Assembly (NCBI GenBank): GCA_039817415.1
Contig: JBCBVV010000002.1
Span: 62,001-126,000, forward strand
Length of the DNA stretch: 64,000 nucleotides
Direction of reading: 5' to 3'
Source of the DNA: JALEFZ01 sp039817415
GTDB taxonomy: Bacteria; Bacteroidota; Bacteroidia; J057
Positions 27,799-37,034 of the stretch are shown here, in pieces. Position numbers and translations under genes: made by a program. The notes beneath the pieces are model-generated. The model saw only the letters and a program-made list of their open reading frames with translations. It was not told the origin of the DNA and searched no databases. The number at the start of each line of letters is the position of its first letter. Position 1 is the first letter of the stretch.

Positions 27799-28491
27799 CT
27801 ATCTCCAAGCAAAGTCGATGTGATAATGATCATCATGGAGGTTGTCGATTGCATTGGGGAGCTTTCTTACGAAGTAGATGCCTCGTCTTTTGAGTTCCTT
27901 TCCGTATTTAGATCGGAACAAAAGGGCTTGTAACTCAACCTTAAGAATGACCTTCTTGATATACAAGCCTTGCTTTCTCGCTTCTTTATCCAAGGACAAA
28001 ATATGAAAGCCAACGGCATCCCAATCTATGGACACTCGCTTATTCAATTTCCATCTTCCTTTTTTGTCAAAACCTAGGGTGTAATGCCAAATACCTGTTC
28101 GGTCTAGCCATCGTTTGGGTTTCCCTTTCTTGATCAAAGGAACCATAAAGTCCACACTTAAGCCATTTTGATGGGTAATATGAGGCCACATTTTACCTCC
28201 TCCCTTTTTGGAAGCCTCCATTGTTCTGAATTGAATATTGGGAAGCACTTTGGCACAACGTTTATATCCCCCTTCAATGGAACGTTTGACGGCTGGGTTG
28301 ACATAATGTCGCCGTAAAATGTAGTAGCTAAACCAGCTGAAGTATTTGTAATTGGAGCCTTTCCGCTTGAGGGAGGCAGCTTGGGTGAGTGAACCTTTGT
28401 TGACCTTGCCTTTAGAATAATTTCTTGCAGATTGACCTTGAAGGCTAAAGCTTCCAAGAAGGAAGAGCAGAATAAAAAAATGTGTTTTCAT
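27799..28491 (-). CDS. MepA-like (M74) murein endopeptidase, exported
   Basis: 230 residues from the ATG at 28491, which opens a signal peptide (about 1-19). LAS-type zinc ligands are visible: H107 and D114 in THQNGLSVDF, and the C-terminal HDDHYHIDF (H219-H224). This matches penicillin-insensitive murein endopeptidases, which cut peptide cross-links. It differs from E. coli MepA in lacking long N-terminal parts. An upstream start at 28533 is possible but would mask the signal peptide. Confidence 0.82.
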   Translation of the reverse strand: MKTHFFILLFLLGSFSLQGQSARNYSKGKVNKGSLTQAASLKRKGSNYKYFSWFSYYILRRHYVNPAVKRSIEGGYKRCAKVLPNIQFRTMEASKKGGGKMWPHITHQNGLSVDFMVPLIKKGKPKRWLDRTGIWHYTLGFDKKGRWKLNKRVSIDWDAVGFHILSLDKEARKQGLYIKKVILKVELQALLFRSKYGKELKRRGIYFVRKLPNAIDNLHDDHYHIDFAWR

Positions 28492-29019
28492 ATTGATTGG
28501 ATTCGGGGGGAATCCAATCATGTATTTCCCCAAGGTATCATTTCCCTAGGGGCAACAATCTTTTTTAACTAAGATGGCATTTCGAAGGTAGCAATTCTGT
28601 AAAGTGAAGCGTAAATAGCCCTTGTTCATCCATAAGAATTACCATAGCATCTGGTGTATAATCAAGGTTCATTTTTCTGCACCTGCCGCCATGTGAACCC
28701 TATCACCAAATAGTTTCCATTGAATTCTCTTTCCATTGTAAGCAGGGCGTGGTCGTTTGGAAGAAGGGGGAGAGGGGTCATAAATGCCTATCTTCTCCTA
28801 ACAGACCGGAGGAAATTCCAGTATTTCCACGACATGAGAAAACCTAGGGGATGACGATCCGTTGTGATGAGTTTGATCAAGATGTCCATGGTGAAAAAAT
28901 TGAAGCATGAAAATGAATGAAGTCAACCTAAAGTATCCCCTTTTTAGGAGTCGGTTGTATCTGATCCATGCTCTTTTTTTCGGACAATCATAAAATAGGA
29001 ATTCCCTGCAAATGGACTC
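28492..29019. other. Intergenic region with short coding-like scraps
   Basis: No confident gene in 528 nt. On the minus strand a 42-codon open stretch (about 28669-28797) has no ATG but reads like protein (for example KRIQWKLFGDRVHMAAGAEK). Its TGA overlaps the ATG of a 35-codon ORF (28565-28672, MNLDYTPDAMVILMDEQG). These may be a decayed gene or chance. No strong hairpin was seen. Confidence 0.3.
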
Positions 29020-29565
29020 CTAATCCGCCTTTAACTGATACAAGGCTTTTAACTCCCTGCCTTGTTGTGCATAATCCAATCCATAGCCAACCACAAAGTC
29101 AGATGGAATTTCAAATCCCACAAAATCAGGTTTATGGCCACCTTCAAATTTTTCTGGTTTAAATAGAAGTGTTACCAGTTTGATAGAGGAAGGATTGTGG
29201 CTACGGATGTTGTCTATTAGGTATTGTACCGTAAATCCGGTTTCTACTATATCCTCTATGATAATGACATCCTTGCCTTCTGTTTCCACCTCTAGCCCAA
29301 GGAGAAGTTGGGCATCTTTGGAACTGGTCATGCTATCGCCATAGGTAGAAATGCGGATAAACTGAATTTCTGGGTTGACGGTGAGTTCGCGTGCGAGGTC
29401 GGCTGCAAACACAAAGGCTCCGTTGAGCACTACAATCATAAGGGGGGACTTGTCCGCATACTCTTGGTTGAGTTGAGCACCAAGGCTCGCCACTCGGTCC
29501 ATGATTTCTTGTTCGGAAATGTATGGGACAAAAGATTTGTCTTTGATATGAATGAGCTCTTCCAT
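29020..29565 (-). CDS. hpt: Hypoxanthine phosphoribosyltransferase
   Basis: Purine salvage: transfers phosphoribosyl from PRPP to hypoxanthine or guanine. 181 residues, normal length. The PRPP-binding loop VIIIEDIVETGFTVQYL, the LNGAFVFAADL region near the N-terminal flexible loop, and KPDFVGFEIPSDFVVGYGLDYAQQGR near the C-terminus are all present. It stands divergent from the PurF-like gene, so two PRPP-using enzymes flank one intergenic region. Confidence 0.93.
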   Translation of the reverse strand: MEELIHIKDKSFVPYISEQEIMDRVASLGAQLNQEYADKSPLMIVVLNGAFVFAADLARELTVNPEIQFIRISTYGDSMTSSKDAQLLLGLEVETEGKDVIIIEDIVETGFTVQYLIDNIRSHNPSSIKLVTLLFKPEKFEGGHKPDFVGFEIPSDFVVGYGLDYAQQGRELKALYQLKAD

Positions 29566-29868
29566 TCAGTTGTAGGTGATTTTTAAGGAAGTTCTGGGAT
29601 TCTAATCGAATGTGCAACTTCAGATAAGGAAGAAGTAAGGAAAAGTAAGAAATCTACCTCCAGAAAATGAGACATTTAGGAAGAATGGTCTTCAAAATTG
29701 TAGCCATTCCACAGTTTGGACACGAATGTGGATATTTTAATTACGAAAACAAAAGTGTAATGATGTCATTATTATGACAATTATCGTGTCAACGGAGCGT
29801 TTCTCTTTGCGTATTCTTTATTGGATCGTATTGACTATCTTTGTAGCATCATTTTATAGCCAAAGCAC
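29566..29868. promoter_or_regulatory. Divergent region between hpt and the PurF-like gene
   Basis: 303 nt, A/T-rich. It contains TATCTTTG at 29836-29843, matching the -7 consensus TAnnTTTG, about 25 nt before the PurF-like GTG start. A TTTG lies at 29806-29809, but the 26-nt spacing is longer than usual. No purine riboswitch-like fold recognised. Confidence 0.45.
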
Positions 29869-31791
29869 GTGAGTGATCAAATAAAACATGAATGTGGCAT
29901 AGGTCTCATTCGCCTGTTTAAGCCCCTTGAATACTATCAGGAAAAATATGGTACGGCGCTTTGGGGCTTGCGCAAGATGTACCTCTTGATGGAGAAACAA
30001 CGCAATCGCGGGCAGGATGGAGCTGGTTTGGCCGTTGTGAAGACCAACACCCGTCCAGGCAGGCCCTACATGAATCGCCTCCGCGACAACCATCAGGCTC
30101 CCTGGACCAACCTTTTCAAACAAGTCGACAACGAGCTATTTGAGGTTCAAAAAGCCTTCCCTGACAACCATCAGGAAGCCGAAATCCTCAAGCAGCACTT
30201 TAAATGGGCTGGAGAGGTGATGTTGGGCCACCTGAGGTACGGTACACATGGCTCCTACGGAGTCGAAGCCTGCCACCCAGTCGTTCGTACCAACGAGTAC
30301 AAAAATCGAAGCCTGGCCCTTGCAGGAAACTTCAACCTAACCAATGTAGATTATCTCTTCCAAAAATTGGTTGAACTAGGGCAGCACCCAAAATACATGA
30401 CTGATACAGAAACCGTTTTGGAGCGTATCGGTCATTTTTTAGATGTAGCCAATGATCATCTAGGAGATAAGTTTCGCAAGGAAGGCTATTCTCGTGCAGA
30501 AACAAGCCAATTGGTGTCCGCAGATCTCAATCCCATCAAGATTATGCGCAATGCCGCCAAAGCTTGGGATGGGGGATACGTGATTGGAGGATTGATAGGA
30601 AATGGAGACGCCTTTGTGGTGAGAGACCCGAATGGTATTCGTCCTTGTTTCTATTATTCCAACGAAGAATTATTCGTAGCAGCTTCTGAAAGGGCGACCA
30701 TCTCTACTGTTTTTGGCCTGAGTCCATCTGAAATCAAAGAATTGGACCCAGGACATATCCTTTCCCTCAAAGCGAATAGCACCAAGGTTAAGGTAAAAGA
30801 GTTTACAGAGCCACAAGAAAAGCTGAGCTGCTCCTTCGAAAGAATATACTTCTCCCGTGGTAGCGATGGAGAAATCTACAATGAGCGTAAAGCACTTGGT
30901 CGAGAGGTAGTACCGAAAGTCATTGATGCCATTGATGGCGATCTGGACAATTCGGTCTTCACCTTTATCCCCAATACTTCTGAAAGTGCCTTCTTTGGTA
31001 TGATGCAGGAATTAGATGCTCACATGAATCGCCAAAAGCTGGAGTGGATTCAAGAGCTTGGGTCAAAGGCAAAACCTGAAGACCTACTTCGCATCATGAA
31101 TATGCACCCAAGAGCCGAAAAGGTAATCATCAAGGATGTCAAGATGAGAACCTTCATTGCAGATGACAATTCTCGTGATGACCTCGTGGCACACGTGTAC
31201 GACATCACCACGCAGACAGTTCGTCCAGGGGTAGATTATTTGGTAGCGATTGATGACTCAATTGTAAGAGGAACTACCCTTAGAAAAAGCATCGTCAATA
31301 TCTTGGATAGACTAAAGCCCAAGAAAATTGTGATTGTGTCCTCTGCTCCTCAGATCAGATATCCTGACTGTTATGGAATTGACATGTCGCAGATTGAAAA
31401 GCTGATTGCATTCCAGGCTGCTATTGCCCTTTTGAAGGAAAGAGGGCAGCAAGACGTGATTGACAGAGTCTATCGTAAAATCGTCGGAATGAAAGGAGAA
31501 GGACGGATGCATGAGAGAAATGTGGTCAAAGAAATCTTCGATCCATTTACTGAGGATGAAATCTCCCACAAAATCTCTCAGTTGCTCAAGCCAGAAAACC
31601 TGAGCTGTGAATTGGAAATTGTATATCAGCCCTTAGACAACTTGAAGGTAGCCATCCCTAATCACAGAGGTGATTGGTATTTCTCAGGAAATTATCCGAC
31701 TCCAGGTGGAAACCAAGTTGTGAATCAGGCTTACCTGAATTTCTATGAAGGGAAAAATGAGAGAGCCTATCAAATGAGCCTAGGATTCTAG
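29869..31791 (+). CDS. Amidophosphoribosyltransferase (PurF-like, long form)
   Basis: Class II glutamine amidotransferase fused to a phosphoribosyltransferase, the PurF arrangement for the first step of purine synthesis. 640 residues, longer than typical PurF (about 500). The N-terminal nucleophile is C9 after an eight-residue leader (MSDQIKHE), followed by NRGQDGAGLA and HLRYGTHG. The PRPP loop is VAIDDSIVRGTTLRKS (about residue 460). The start is a GTG at 29869; no nearby ATG would place the cysteine correctly. Long paralogs occur in Bacteroidota, and whether this is the only PurF cannot be told here. A bidirectional hairpin follows. Confidence 0.88.
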   Translation: MSDQIKHECGIGLIRLFKPLEYYQEKYGTALWGLRKMYLLMEKQRNRGQDGAGLAVVKTNTRPGRPYMNRLRDNHQAPWTNLFKQVDNELFEVQKAFPDNHQEAEILKQHFKWAGEVMLGHLRYGTHGSYGVEACHPVVRTNEYKNRSLALAGNFNLTNVDYLFQKLVELGQHPKYMTDTETVLERIGHFLDVANDHLGDKFRKEGYSRAETSQLVSADLNPIKIMRNAAKAWDGGYVIGGLIGNGDAFVVRDPNGIRPCFYYSNEELFVAASERATISTVFGLSPSEIKELDPGHILSLKANSTKVKVKEFTEPQEKLSCSFERIYFSRGSDGEIYNERKALGREVVPKVIDAIDGDLDNSVFTFIPNTSESAFFGMMQELDAHMNRQKLEWIQELGSKAKPEDLLRIMNMHPRAEKVIIKDVKMRTFIADDNSRDDLVAHVYDITTQTVRPGVDYLVAIDDSIVRGTTLRKSIVNILDRLKPKKIVIVSSAPQIRYPDCYGIDMSQIEKLIAFQAAIALLKERGQQDVIDRVYRKIVGMKGEGRMHERNVVKEIFDPFTEDEISHKISQLLKPENLSCELEIVYQPLDNLKVAIPNHRGDWYFSGNYPTPGGNQVVNQAYLNFYEGKNERAYQMSLGF

Positions 31792-31825
31792 GAAGTTGGC
31801 TAACTCGATAGAAGACGATATAAGG

Positions 31826-31858
31826 AATCGGAGGTGTACATTCTGTATGCCTCCGATT
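31826..31858. terminator. Bidirectional terminator between PurF-like and GT2 genes
   Basis: 15-bp stem (AATCGGAGGTGTACA / TGTATGCCTCCGATT, two G-U pairs) with a TTC loop and a following T run, between convergent genes. Confidence 0.9.
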
Positions 31859-31860
31859 TT

Positions 31861-32814
31861 TTAGGGTTTTACCGCCCATTCGTAATTTTGAAAGGCAAAG
31901 AGTTCATTGCCACCCCAAAGGTGATTCTCCACCCACGACAACAAGCGATATTTGGTTCGCTCGTGTTTGAAAAGCTTTCTTTCCGTCGGATTGCCTCCCT
32001 CATATCGAAGTTGATCCTGCCAGTCGAAACGGGATATAAAGCCCTCCATGACTTCAGGATGTGTACCATGGAATGTGGGGATTCTACTCATGTCGCCATA
32101 ATCAAAATCAAGCGGTTCGTCCCGAAAGCGTTCATCTGCCCCTTGGGAACCATGGTGAATGGTACTTAGGGCTTTCATTTTATTTCTCATCAAACGGGGA
32201 GGTCTTACCCAACCATAATGGTAAACTTCCGCACCGGAATGAGCCACTTTGAGTTTGCGAGTGCCTTCCTTCATTCGATAGCTTTTGCCATCAAAATTCG
32301 GAATGAACCGAAAGGACTGAGCCGATTCCCAAGAATGAATATCGGGTTGATTCCTAATGATCCTGATTTCCTTTTTGTACCAGCCATGAGATTGATGGAC
32401 GTGTTTATAACTTCCCCAAAAATGCTGGTAGTCAAATAAAAGGGCCTCAACTTCTGAGTTGTCTAGATGCCGTTGGCAATTGGATTGGATGATGGGAAGG
32501 TATTTCTCGTGAATCACCTCATCTGCCTGCACATAAAATAACCAATCTCCCGTACAATGAGACTTCGCGATATCGGTTTGATGCGCATTTTCCATTCCCC
32601 TTGGAAAACGCTCGAGGTCCCAAACAGTATCGATGATACGGATTTTGTCAGAGCCGAGGGATAGTACTTCCTCCCTACTTTTGTCATCCTCATCTGAATC
32701 TCCCAACACCAATACAAATTCATCTACAATGGGGAGAATAGAGGCAATGGCCTCCTTGAGAGGGAAGTAAAGTTTCTGGGTATTCTTAGCAAATGAAAAT
32801 CCACTAATCTTCAT
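31861..32814 (-). CDS. Glycosyltransferase family 2 protein
   Basis: 317 residues. The GT-A fold is indicated by the N-terminal SFAKNTQKLYFPLKEAIASILPIVDEFVLVLGDSDEDD segment and the metal-binding region WLFYVQADEVIH (a D-x-D variant, QADE). Lipid or polysaccharide glycosylation is likely; donor and acceptor are unknown. No membrane helix. It ends directly at the shared terminator. Confidence 0.85.
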   Translation of the reverse strand: MKISGFSFAKNTQKLYFPLKEAIASILPIVDEFVLVLGDSDEDDKSREEVLSLGSDKIRIIDTVWDLERFPRGMENAHQTDIAKSHCTGDWLFYVQADEVIHEKYLPIIQSNCQRHLDNSEVEALLFDYQHFWGSYKHVHQSHGWYKKEIRIIRNQPDIHSWESAQSFRFIPNFDGKSYRMKEGTRKLKVAHSGAEVYHYGWVRPPRLMRNKMKALSTIHHGSQGADERFRDEPLDFDYGDMSRIPTFHGTHPEVMEGFISRFDWQDQLRYEGGNPTERKLFKHERTKYRLLSWVENHLWGGNELFAFQNYEWAVKP

Positions 32815-32904
32815 AAGTCTGCTTTTGTGGCTAAAATGTGGACCATTCTATTATCACTTTCCGAATAATCGTAAATTATCATGAATTGTCTACCTCAAAT
32901 TGAA

Positions 32905-34899
32905 ATGATGAGAATACGCTATGCATGGGGCCTGATTTTAGCCCTACTTTTCACCGCTTGTGCAACAGGAACAAGTGATAAGAGTACTCAACAAGAAAAT
33001 GAAGGGTTCAAAGTTACCTTCAAGGACAGGGAAATTAACCTCACTCCCTATTTCGAAGGCTTTCCCTATTCAGGTTTTCTTCCTGTCTACAGCGCAAATA
33101 AACTATTCTATCGGAAAAGAGAACAAAGCACCCAATTGATGATGCTTCCTTTGGATGAAGCAAGTGATTTGTCAAAAGGGAAAGTGATCTCTGATATCAA
33201 CTTTGACGAGAGAAATGTCTTCGGGAGTAGATTCAATGATCAGGATGGGTTGTTATACTGGTCAGGAGATGAGATCAACGATGAAGTAATCAACCTTTAC
33301 CGTCTAGACCCACAAACACAGAAGGTTGAAAAACTCACAGATGTGCCTTACATCTTTGGATGGAGATGGAATGAATCCAAAGATAAGGTAGCCTATATCG
33401 CCAGATTAGGGGACAAGGAAAATCGCTTGGGAGAGCTGAGAATTTTGGACTTAAAGACAGGAGAAGAGGAAGTTATCCTTCAAGATAAGCCGGAAATGCG
33501 ATTTACCTGGGGAAGTCCTTCGTGGCAGCCCGACCAGAAGGGAGTTGTATTCCGTGCCTATAAAAATGCTTCGAGAAGTTATGGAAATCTCGTTCATGTG
33601 AACCTGGAAACCAAGGAACTGAAGGTATTGACAGATCCTGACATTCCTCGCTTTTCTCCTTATGCCCTGGAAGATTGGATGGATGACCATACCTTCCTTG
33701 GCTTCCACAATGAGTCAGGCTTTGTCAATGCCTATCTATTTGATACGCAAAAAGGGACTTCAACCCCCATCACCAACTTCACCAAAGACCTTGTCAATGC
33801 CACCATGCTGGAGTTGGAAGGGAAGAAATATCTCTTCGGAACTACCTCTAATCCCATCGAAAGTGAGATGATGTTGATGGAGTTACCTTCAGGAAAAATT
33901 ATCCATCAAGAGAGCTCTACTTACAATCTTGGAGTGTACGACCATGAAGATGATCGCATGATGGTATCTAGGACCTCCAATGCGTCCTACTTCAAAATAG
34001 ACGAAATGAAAGTTTCTAAGGATGGTTTTTCCTTTACCAATAAAATAGAACTCTCTGAAGACTTGAAGGAAAAGCTTTATCAGGCGGAAGTGGAGCGAAT
34101 CGAGTACCCGACTTTTGACAAGGATCCTGAAACGGGAGAGGATAGAATGCTCCATGCTTATCTCTACAAACCCAAAAATCCCTTGCCTAAGGAGGAACAG
34201 ATTGTCATGATTCAGTCTTTCTATGGAGGGGGAAACAACTTTAGTACTCGATATCAAATTCTGGCAGAAGCAGGAATTTATGTGTTGAGCCCTTCTCCAA
34301 GAGGAAGTTCTGGTTTTGGCAAGGACTTTTATGCGCTGAATGACAAAGACTTGGGAGGAAATGAAATCATAGATGTCTTTTATGCGGCCAAGTATATCTC
34401 AGAAAAGCTTCGCATACCTCCATCGAGAATTGGCGTCTTTGGGGGAAGTCATGGAGGCTATGCGACCATGAGGGTCTTGACTTTTCCCGGAGAAATCAAT
34501 GGCAACGCTACGGATTTCAACTGGGGCTTTGGCTTGAGTCATGCTGGATTTAGCGACATCATCCACTTTTATGAGAATTGCAACATACCCGACTGGGTGA
34601 CGCTAGAGGCAGGCGATCCCAAAACGGAAGCAGAGAAGTTAAATGATCGCTCTCCTCTTTATCATGCAGATAAAATGAAAGGTAAATTGCTTCTCACCCA
34701 TGGGACAAATGACCAAAGAGTCCCCATCGCAGGAAGCCGAATGATGAGAGACAGCCTCATCAAATATAACAAGGATGTAACCTTGGTAGAGTTTGAAGGG
34801 CAAGGTCATGGCATCAAAGGGCTTGAAAACAATAAGACATTCTACCAGGCTTGGCTGGGCTTTTTGGAGCGGGTGACAAGCAAAAAGGATAACATGTAG
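32905..34899 (+). CDS. Prolyl-oligopeptidase-family (S9) serine peptidase, lipoprotein
   Basis: 664 residues from the ATG-ATG at 32905. A lipoprotein signal peptide with lipobox FTAC precedes a beta-propeller domain (about 50-400) and an alpha/beta-hydrolase domain. The catalytic triad is visible: S515 in GGSHGGYA, D603 in GTNDQRVP and H635 in GQGHGI. It probably cleaves small peptides in the periplasm or at the outer membrane. A longer start at 32881 is possible but would spoil the signal peptide. Followed by a terminator. Confidence 0.9.
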   Translation: MMRIRYAWGLILALLFTACATGTSDKSTQQENEGFKVTFKDREINLTPYFEGFPYSGFLPVYSANKLFYRKREQSTQLMMLPLDEASDLSKGKVISDINFDERNVFGSRFNDQDGLLYWSGDEINDEVINLYRLDPQTQKVEKLTDVPYIFGWRWNESKDKVAYIARLGDKENRLGELRILDLKTGEEEVILQDKPEMRFTWGSPSWQPDQKGVVFRAYKNASRSYGNLVHVNLETKELKVLTDPDIPRFSPYALEDWMDDHTFLGFHNESGFVNAYLFDTQKGTSTPITNFTKDLVNATMLELEGKKYLFGTTSNPIESEMMLMELPSGKIIHQESSTYNLGVYDHEDDRMMVSRTSNASYFKIDEMKVSKDGFSFTNKIELSEDLKEKLYQAEVERIEYPTFDKDPETGEDRMLHAYLYKPKNPLPKEEQIVMIQSFYGGGNNFSTRYQILAEAGIYVLSPSPRGSSGFGKDFYALNDKDLGGNEIIDVFYAAKYISEKLRIPPSRIGVFGGSHGGYATMRVLTFPGEINGNATDFNWGFGLSHAGFSDIIHFYENCNIPDWVTLEAGDPKTEAEKLNDRSPLYHADKMKGKLLLTHGTNDQRVPIAGSRMMRDSLIKYNKDVTLVEFEGQGHGIKGLENNKTFYQAWLGFLERVTSKKDNM

Positions 34900-34926
34900 G
34901 AACTAGAAGCACGATTTGTTCGTTAC

Positions 34927-34960
34927 AAAGGAGGATGTTCAAAAAGAATGTCCTCCTTTT
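34927..34960 (+). terminator. Terminator after the S9 peptidase
   Basis: 14-bp stem AAAGGAGGATGTTC / GAATGTCCTCCTTT with an AAAAA loop and a T run. Two G-U pairs. The next gene's longest possible ATG (34948) lies inside this stem. Confidence 0.88.
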
Positions 34961-34962
34961 TG

Positions 34963-35763
34963 ATGAAACAGCTCTTTTTCTCCATTTTTCTGGTCCCAAT
35001 CTGGCTATTTTCACAGCCTTATTCGCCTATTACCTACCAGCTACATGCCGGTGATACAATCTGGATTGAGGCGAGGATTCAAGCGCCCAGTTTAGAAAGT
35101 GGAGGAATTTATTTCAGGATTAGTTCGGCGGATAGTTTTCATCTTTCCCCCACTACCTTGCCAGCTAACCTGTGGATTCAGTATCAGGATGGAAACAAAG
35201 ATTGGATGATCTATCCCCCTGAGTGGTTTGCGATAGAGGAAGGAGAAAAGGCTTCCTATTCTCGTACGGCCTTTATTCCGCTAAGTACCTATCAGATTGA
35301 GCGTTTACAACAGGTCCCTGTAACTTCCTTTTTCTACAGAAAAATGACGAGTAAAGGGGTACTGAGTGATACATTGGTCTTACAAGACAAATGGGTGTTT
35401 TTTAAGGCAAAGGGGAAAAAGGATCGTTATTGGAGCATGAAAAGCCTAGAAATCAAGCCTCAAAGCAAAAAGCTTAACGGGATGATTTCTTTTAGGGAAG
35501 AAGGAGAAGGAGCTTTACAGGGAAGAAAATTACTTGAACTGCCTAAGCTTCCAATGGACCAGATACATGTGGAGGGGGAATTTCCCTTTTGGATTTTTAT
35601 TGATAAGAAGGGGAAGGTGAAGTCAGTAAGAGGAGCAGGAATCATGAGACCTGGGACGCAAGCAGCTGTCCTAATCATGTCCAATACCCTCAAACAATTG
35701 AAATTTGGAAAGGGAAAGGAACAAAAAATTTATGTTTTAGTCCTAATCCAAGCCAAAGGATAG
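34963..35763 (+). CDS. Exported protein of unknown function
   Basis: 266 residues with an N-terminal signal peptide (MKQLFFSIFLVPIWLFSQ). No family recognised. The protein is rich in beta strands and ends with a basic, TonB-C-like strand pattern (FWIFIDKKGKVKSVRGAGIMRPG ... LKFGKGKEQKIYVLVLI), though a TonB assignment is weak. The ATG at 34948 falls within the terminator stem, so the next in-frame ATG at 34963 is preferred. Confidence 0.72.
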   Translation: MKQLFFSIFLVPIWLFSQPYSPITYQLHAGDTIWIEARIQAPSLESGGIYFRISSADSFHLSPTTLPANLWIQYQDGNKDWMIYPPEWFAIEEGEKASYSRTAFIPLSTYQIERLQQVPVTSFFYRKMTSKGVLSDTLVLQDKWVFFKAKGKKDRYWSMKSLEIKPQSKKLNGMISFREEGEGALQGRKLLELPKLPMDQIHVEGEFPFWIFIDKKGKVKSVRGAGIMRPGTQAAVLIMSNTLKQLKFGKGKEQKIYVLVLIQAKG

Positions 35764-35905
35764 AATCAACCTCTATTTGTGAGGAAAGAATTTGAGACGA
35801 AACCGAGGAAAAACCTACTTCCTTATTGCTGGAAGTACTGATTAACAGGAGAGAACGATATTCGATTATTCAGATATTTAATGTAGGTTTAACTACTTAT
35901 TCGGC

Positions 35906-35934
35906 TTGAAAATCGATGAATCCCCCTATCTTTG
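35906..35934 (+). promoter_or_regulatory. Promoter of the epimerase gene
   Basis: TTG at 35906-35908, an 18-nt spacer and TATCTTTG at 35927-35934 match the Bacteroidota -33/-7 consensus (TTTG and TAnnTTTG). The -7 element is 33 nt before the ATG. This is the best promoter match in the window. Confidence 0.7.
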
Positions 35935-35967
35935 TAAGCAGTAAACATTTTGTAATCAACCCTTTCT

Positions 35968-36963
35968 ATGAAAATTTTGGTGACCGGCGGAGCCGGATTC
36001 ATTGGCTCAACATTGACAGCCCATCTTCTAAAAGAAGGCCACCAAGTAAAAGTTCTGGATAACCTGTCTACAGGAAGGCTAGAGAATCTTCAAAACCTTC
36101 TCGATCATCCAAATATCGAATTCATCAAGGGTAATGTTACCCATGCAGATACGGTAGATGAATTGGTGGATTGGGCAGATCATATTTACCACCTAGCGGC
36201 ACCTGTAGGAGTAAAGTACATCATGGAGCATCCCGTACGGACAGTTCTGGATAACATCCGTGGGATTGATATCATGTTGGAATGCGTAAATCGCTACAAG
36301 AAGCGAGTGCTTGTTGCCTCTACTTCCGAGATTTATGGAAAAAGCCTAGACTTACTAGACTATTCTGGTGTCGCCAAATTGAAGGAGGAAGATTACAGAA
36401 TTGAAGGTTCTACCAAAAATCATCGTTGGGCCTATGCTAATACCAAGGCCATGGACGAGTTTTTATCCTTTGCCTACCACAAAGAATTTGGGACTGAGGT
36501 GGTTATAGCAAGATTCTTCAATACAGTCGGGCCTAGACAGCTATCAAATTATGGGATGGTGATTCCTAATTTTGTAAAAAGAGCGATGGCTGGGGAAGAT
36601 GTAATTGTTTTTGGAACGGGTGAGCAGAAACGCTCCTTTATGCACGTTCAGGATGCCATCCGAGCCATTACAGGACTCATGTTTACCGGAAAAGGAGTAG
36701 GAGAGGCCTTCAACGTAGGCAATCCTATCGAAATCACCATGAATCAATTGGCCAAGAAAGTCATTGAGAAAACGGGAAATAAATCGCGCATGGTCCACAA
36801 GTCCTACCTGGAAGTTTATGGGAAAGGATATGAGGACATGAACCGCAGGACAGCAGATATTGCTAAGCTTGAAACTACCCTAGGCTTTGAGTTGGAATAT
36901 GATTTGGATCGTATCTTGGATGATGTCATCTCCTACTACAACGAAGAGGTAACTGTAGAATAA
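35968..36963 (+). CDS. NAD-dependent sugar epimerase/dehydratase
   Basis: Extended short-chain dehydrogenase of 331 residues. The N-terminal Rossmann motif is VTGGAGFIGS, with D33 (VLDNLSTG) for NAD preference, the catalytic YxxxK in YANTK and a C-terminal RRTADIAK sugar-binding segment. It resembles UDP-glucose 4-epimerase and UDP-glucuronate decarboxylase types; the substrate cannot be fixed. Probably feeds surface polysaccharide synthesis. It is monocistronic, with a clear promoter and terminator. Confidence 0.9.
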   Translation: MKILVTGGAGFIGSTLTAHLLKEGHQVKVLDNLSTGRLENLQNLLDHPNIEFIKGNVTHADTVDELVDWADHIYHLAAPVGVKYIMEHPVRTVLDNIRGIDIMLECVNRYKKRVLVASTSEIYGKSLDLLDYSGVAKLKEEDYRIEGSTKNHRWAYANTKAMDEFLSFAYHKEFGTEVVIARFFNTVGPRQLSNYGMVIPNFVKRAMAGEDVIVFGTGEQKRSFMHVQDAIRAITGLMFTGKGVGEAFNVGNPIEITMNQLAKKVIEKTGNKSRMVHKSYLEVYGKGYEDMNRRTADIAKLETTLGFELEYDLDRILDDVISYYNEEVTVE

Positions 36964-36992
36964 AGCGGTTTTTTGTCAACCGAAATAGATAG

Positions 36993-37033
36993 AAAAATCC
37001 TGCCCTTGCGATGAAGCAAGGGCAGGATTTTTT
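36993..37033. terminator. Bidirectional terminator
   Basis: AATCCTGCCCTTGC pairs with GCAAGGGCAGGATT around a 6-nt loop, flanked by A and T runs, between convergent genes. Confidence 0.93.
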
Positions 37034-37034
37034 T

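Noticed and set aside
35460..35763. TonB C-terminal domain in the exported protein
   Set aside because: Some strand similarity, but the expected YP motif and helix are lacking.
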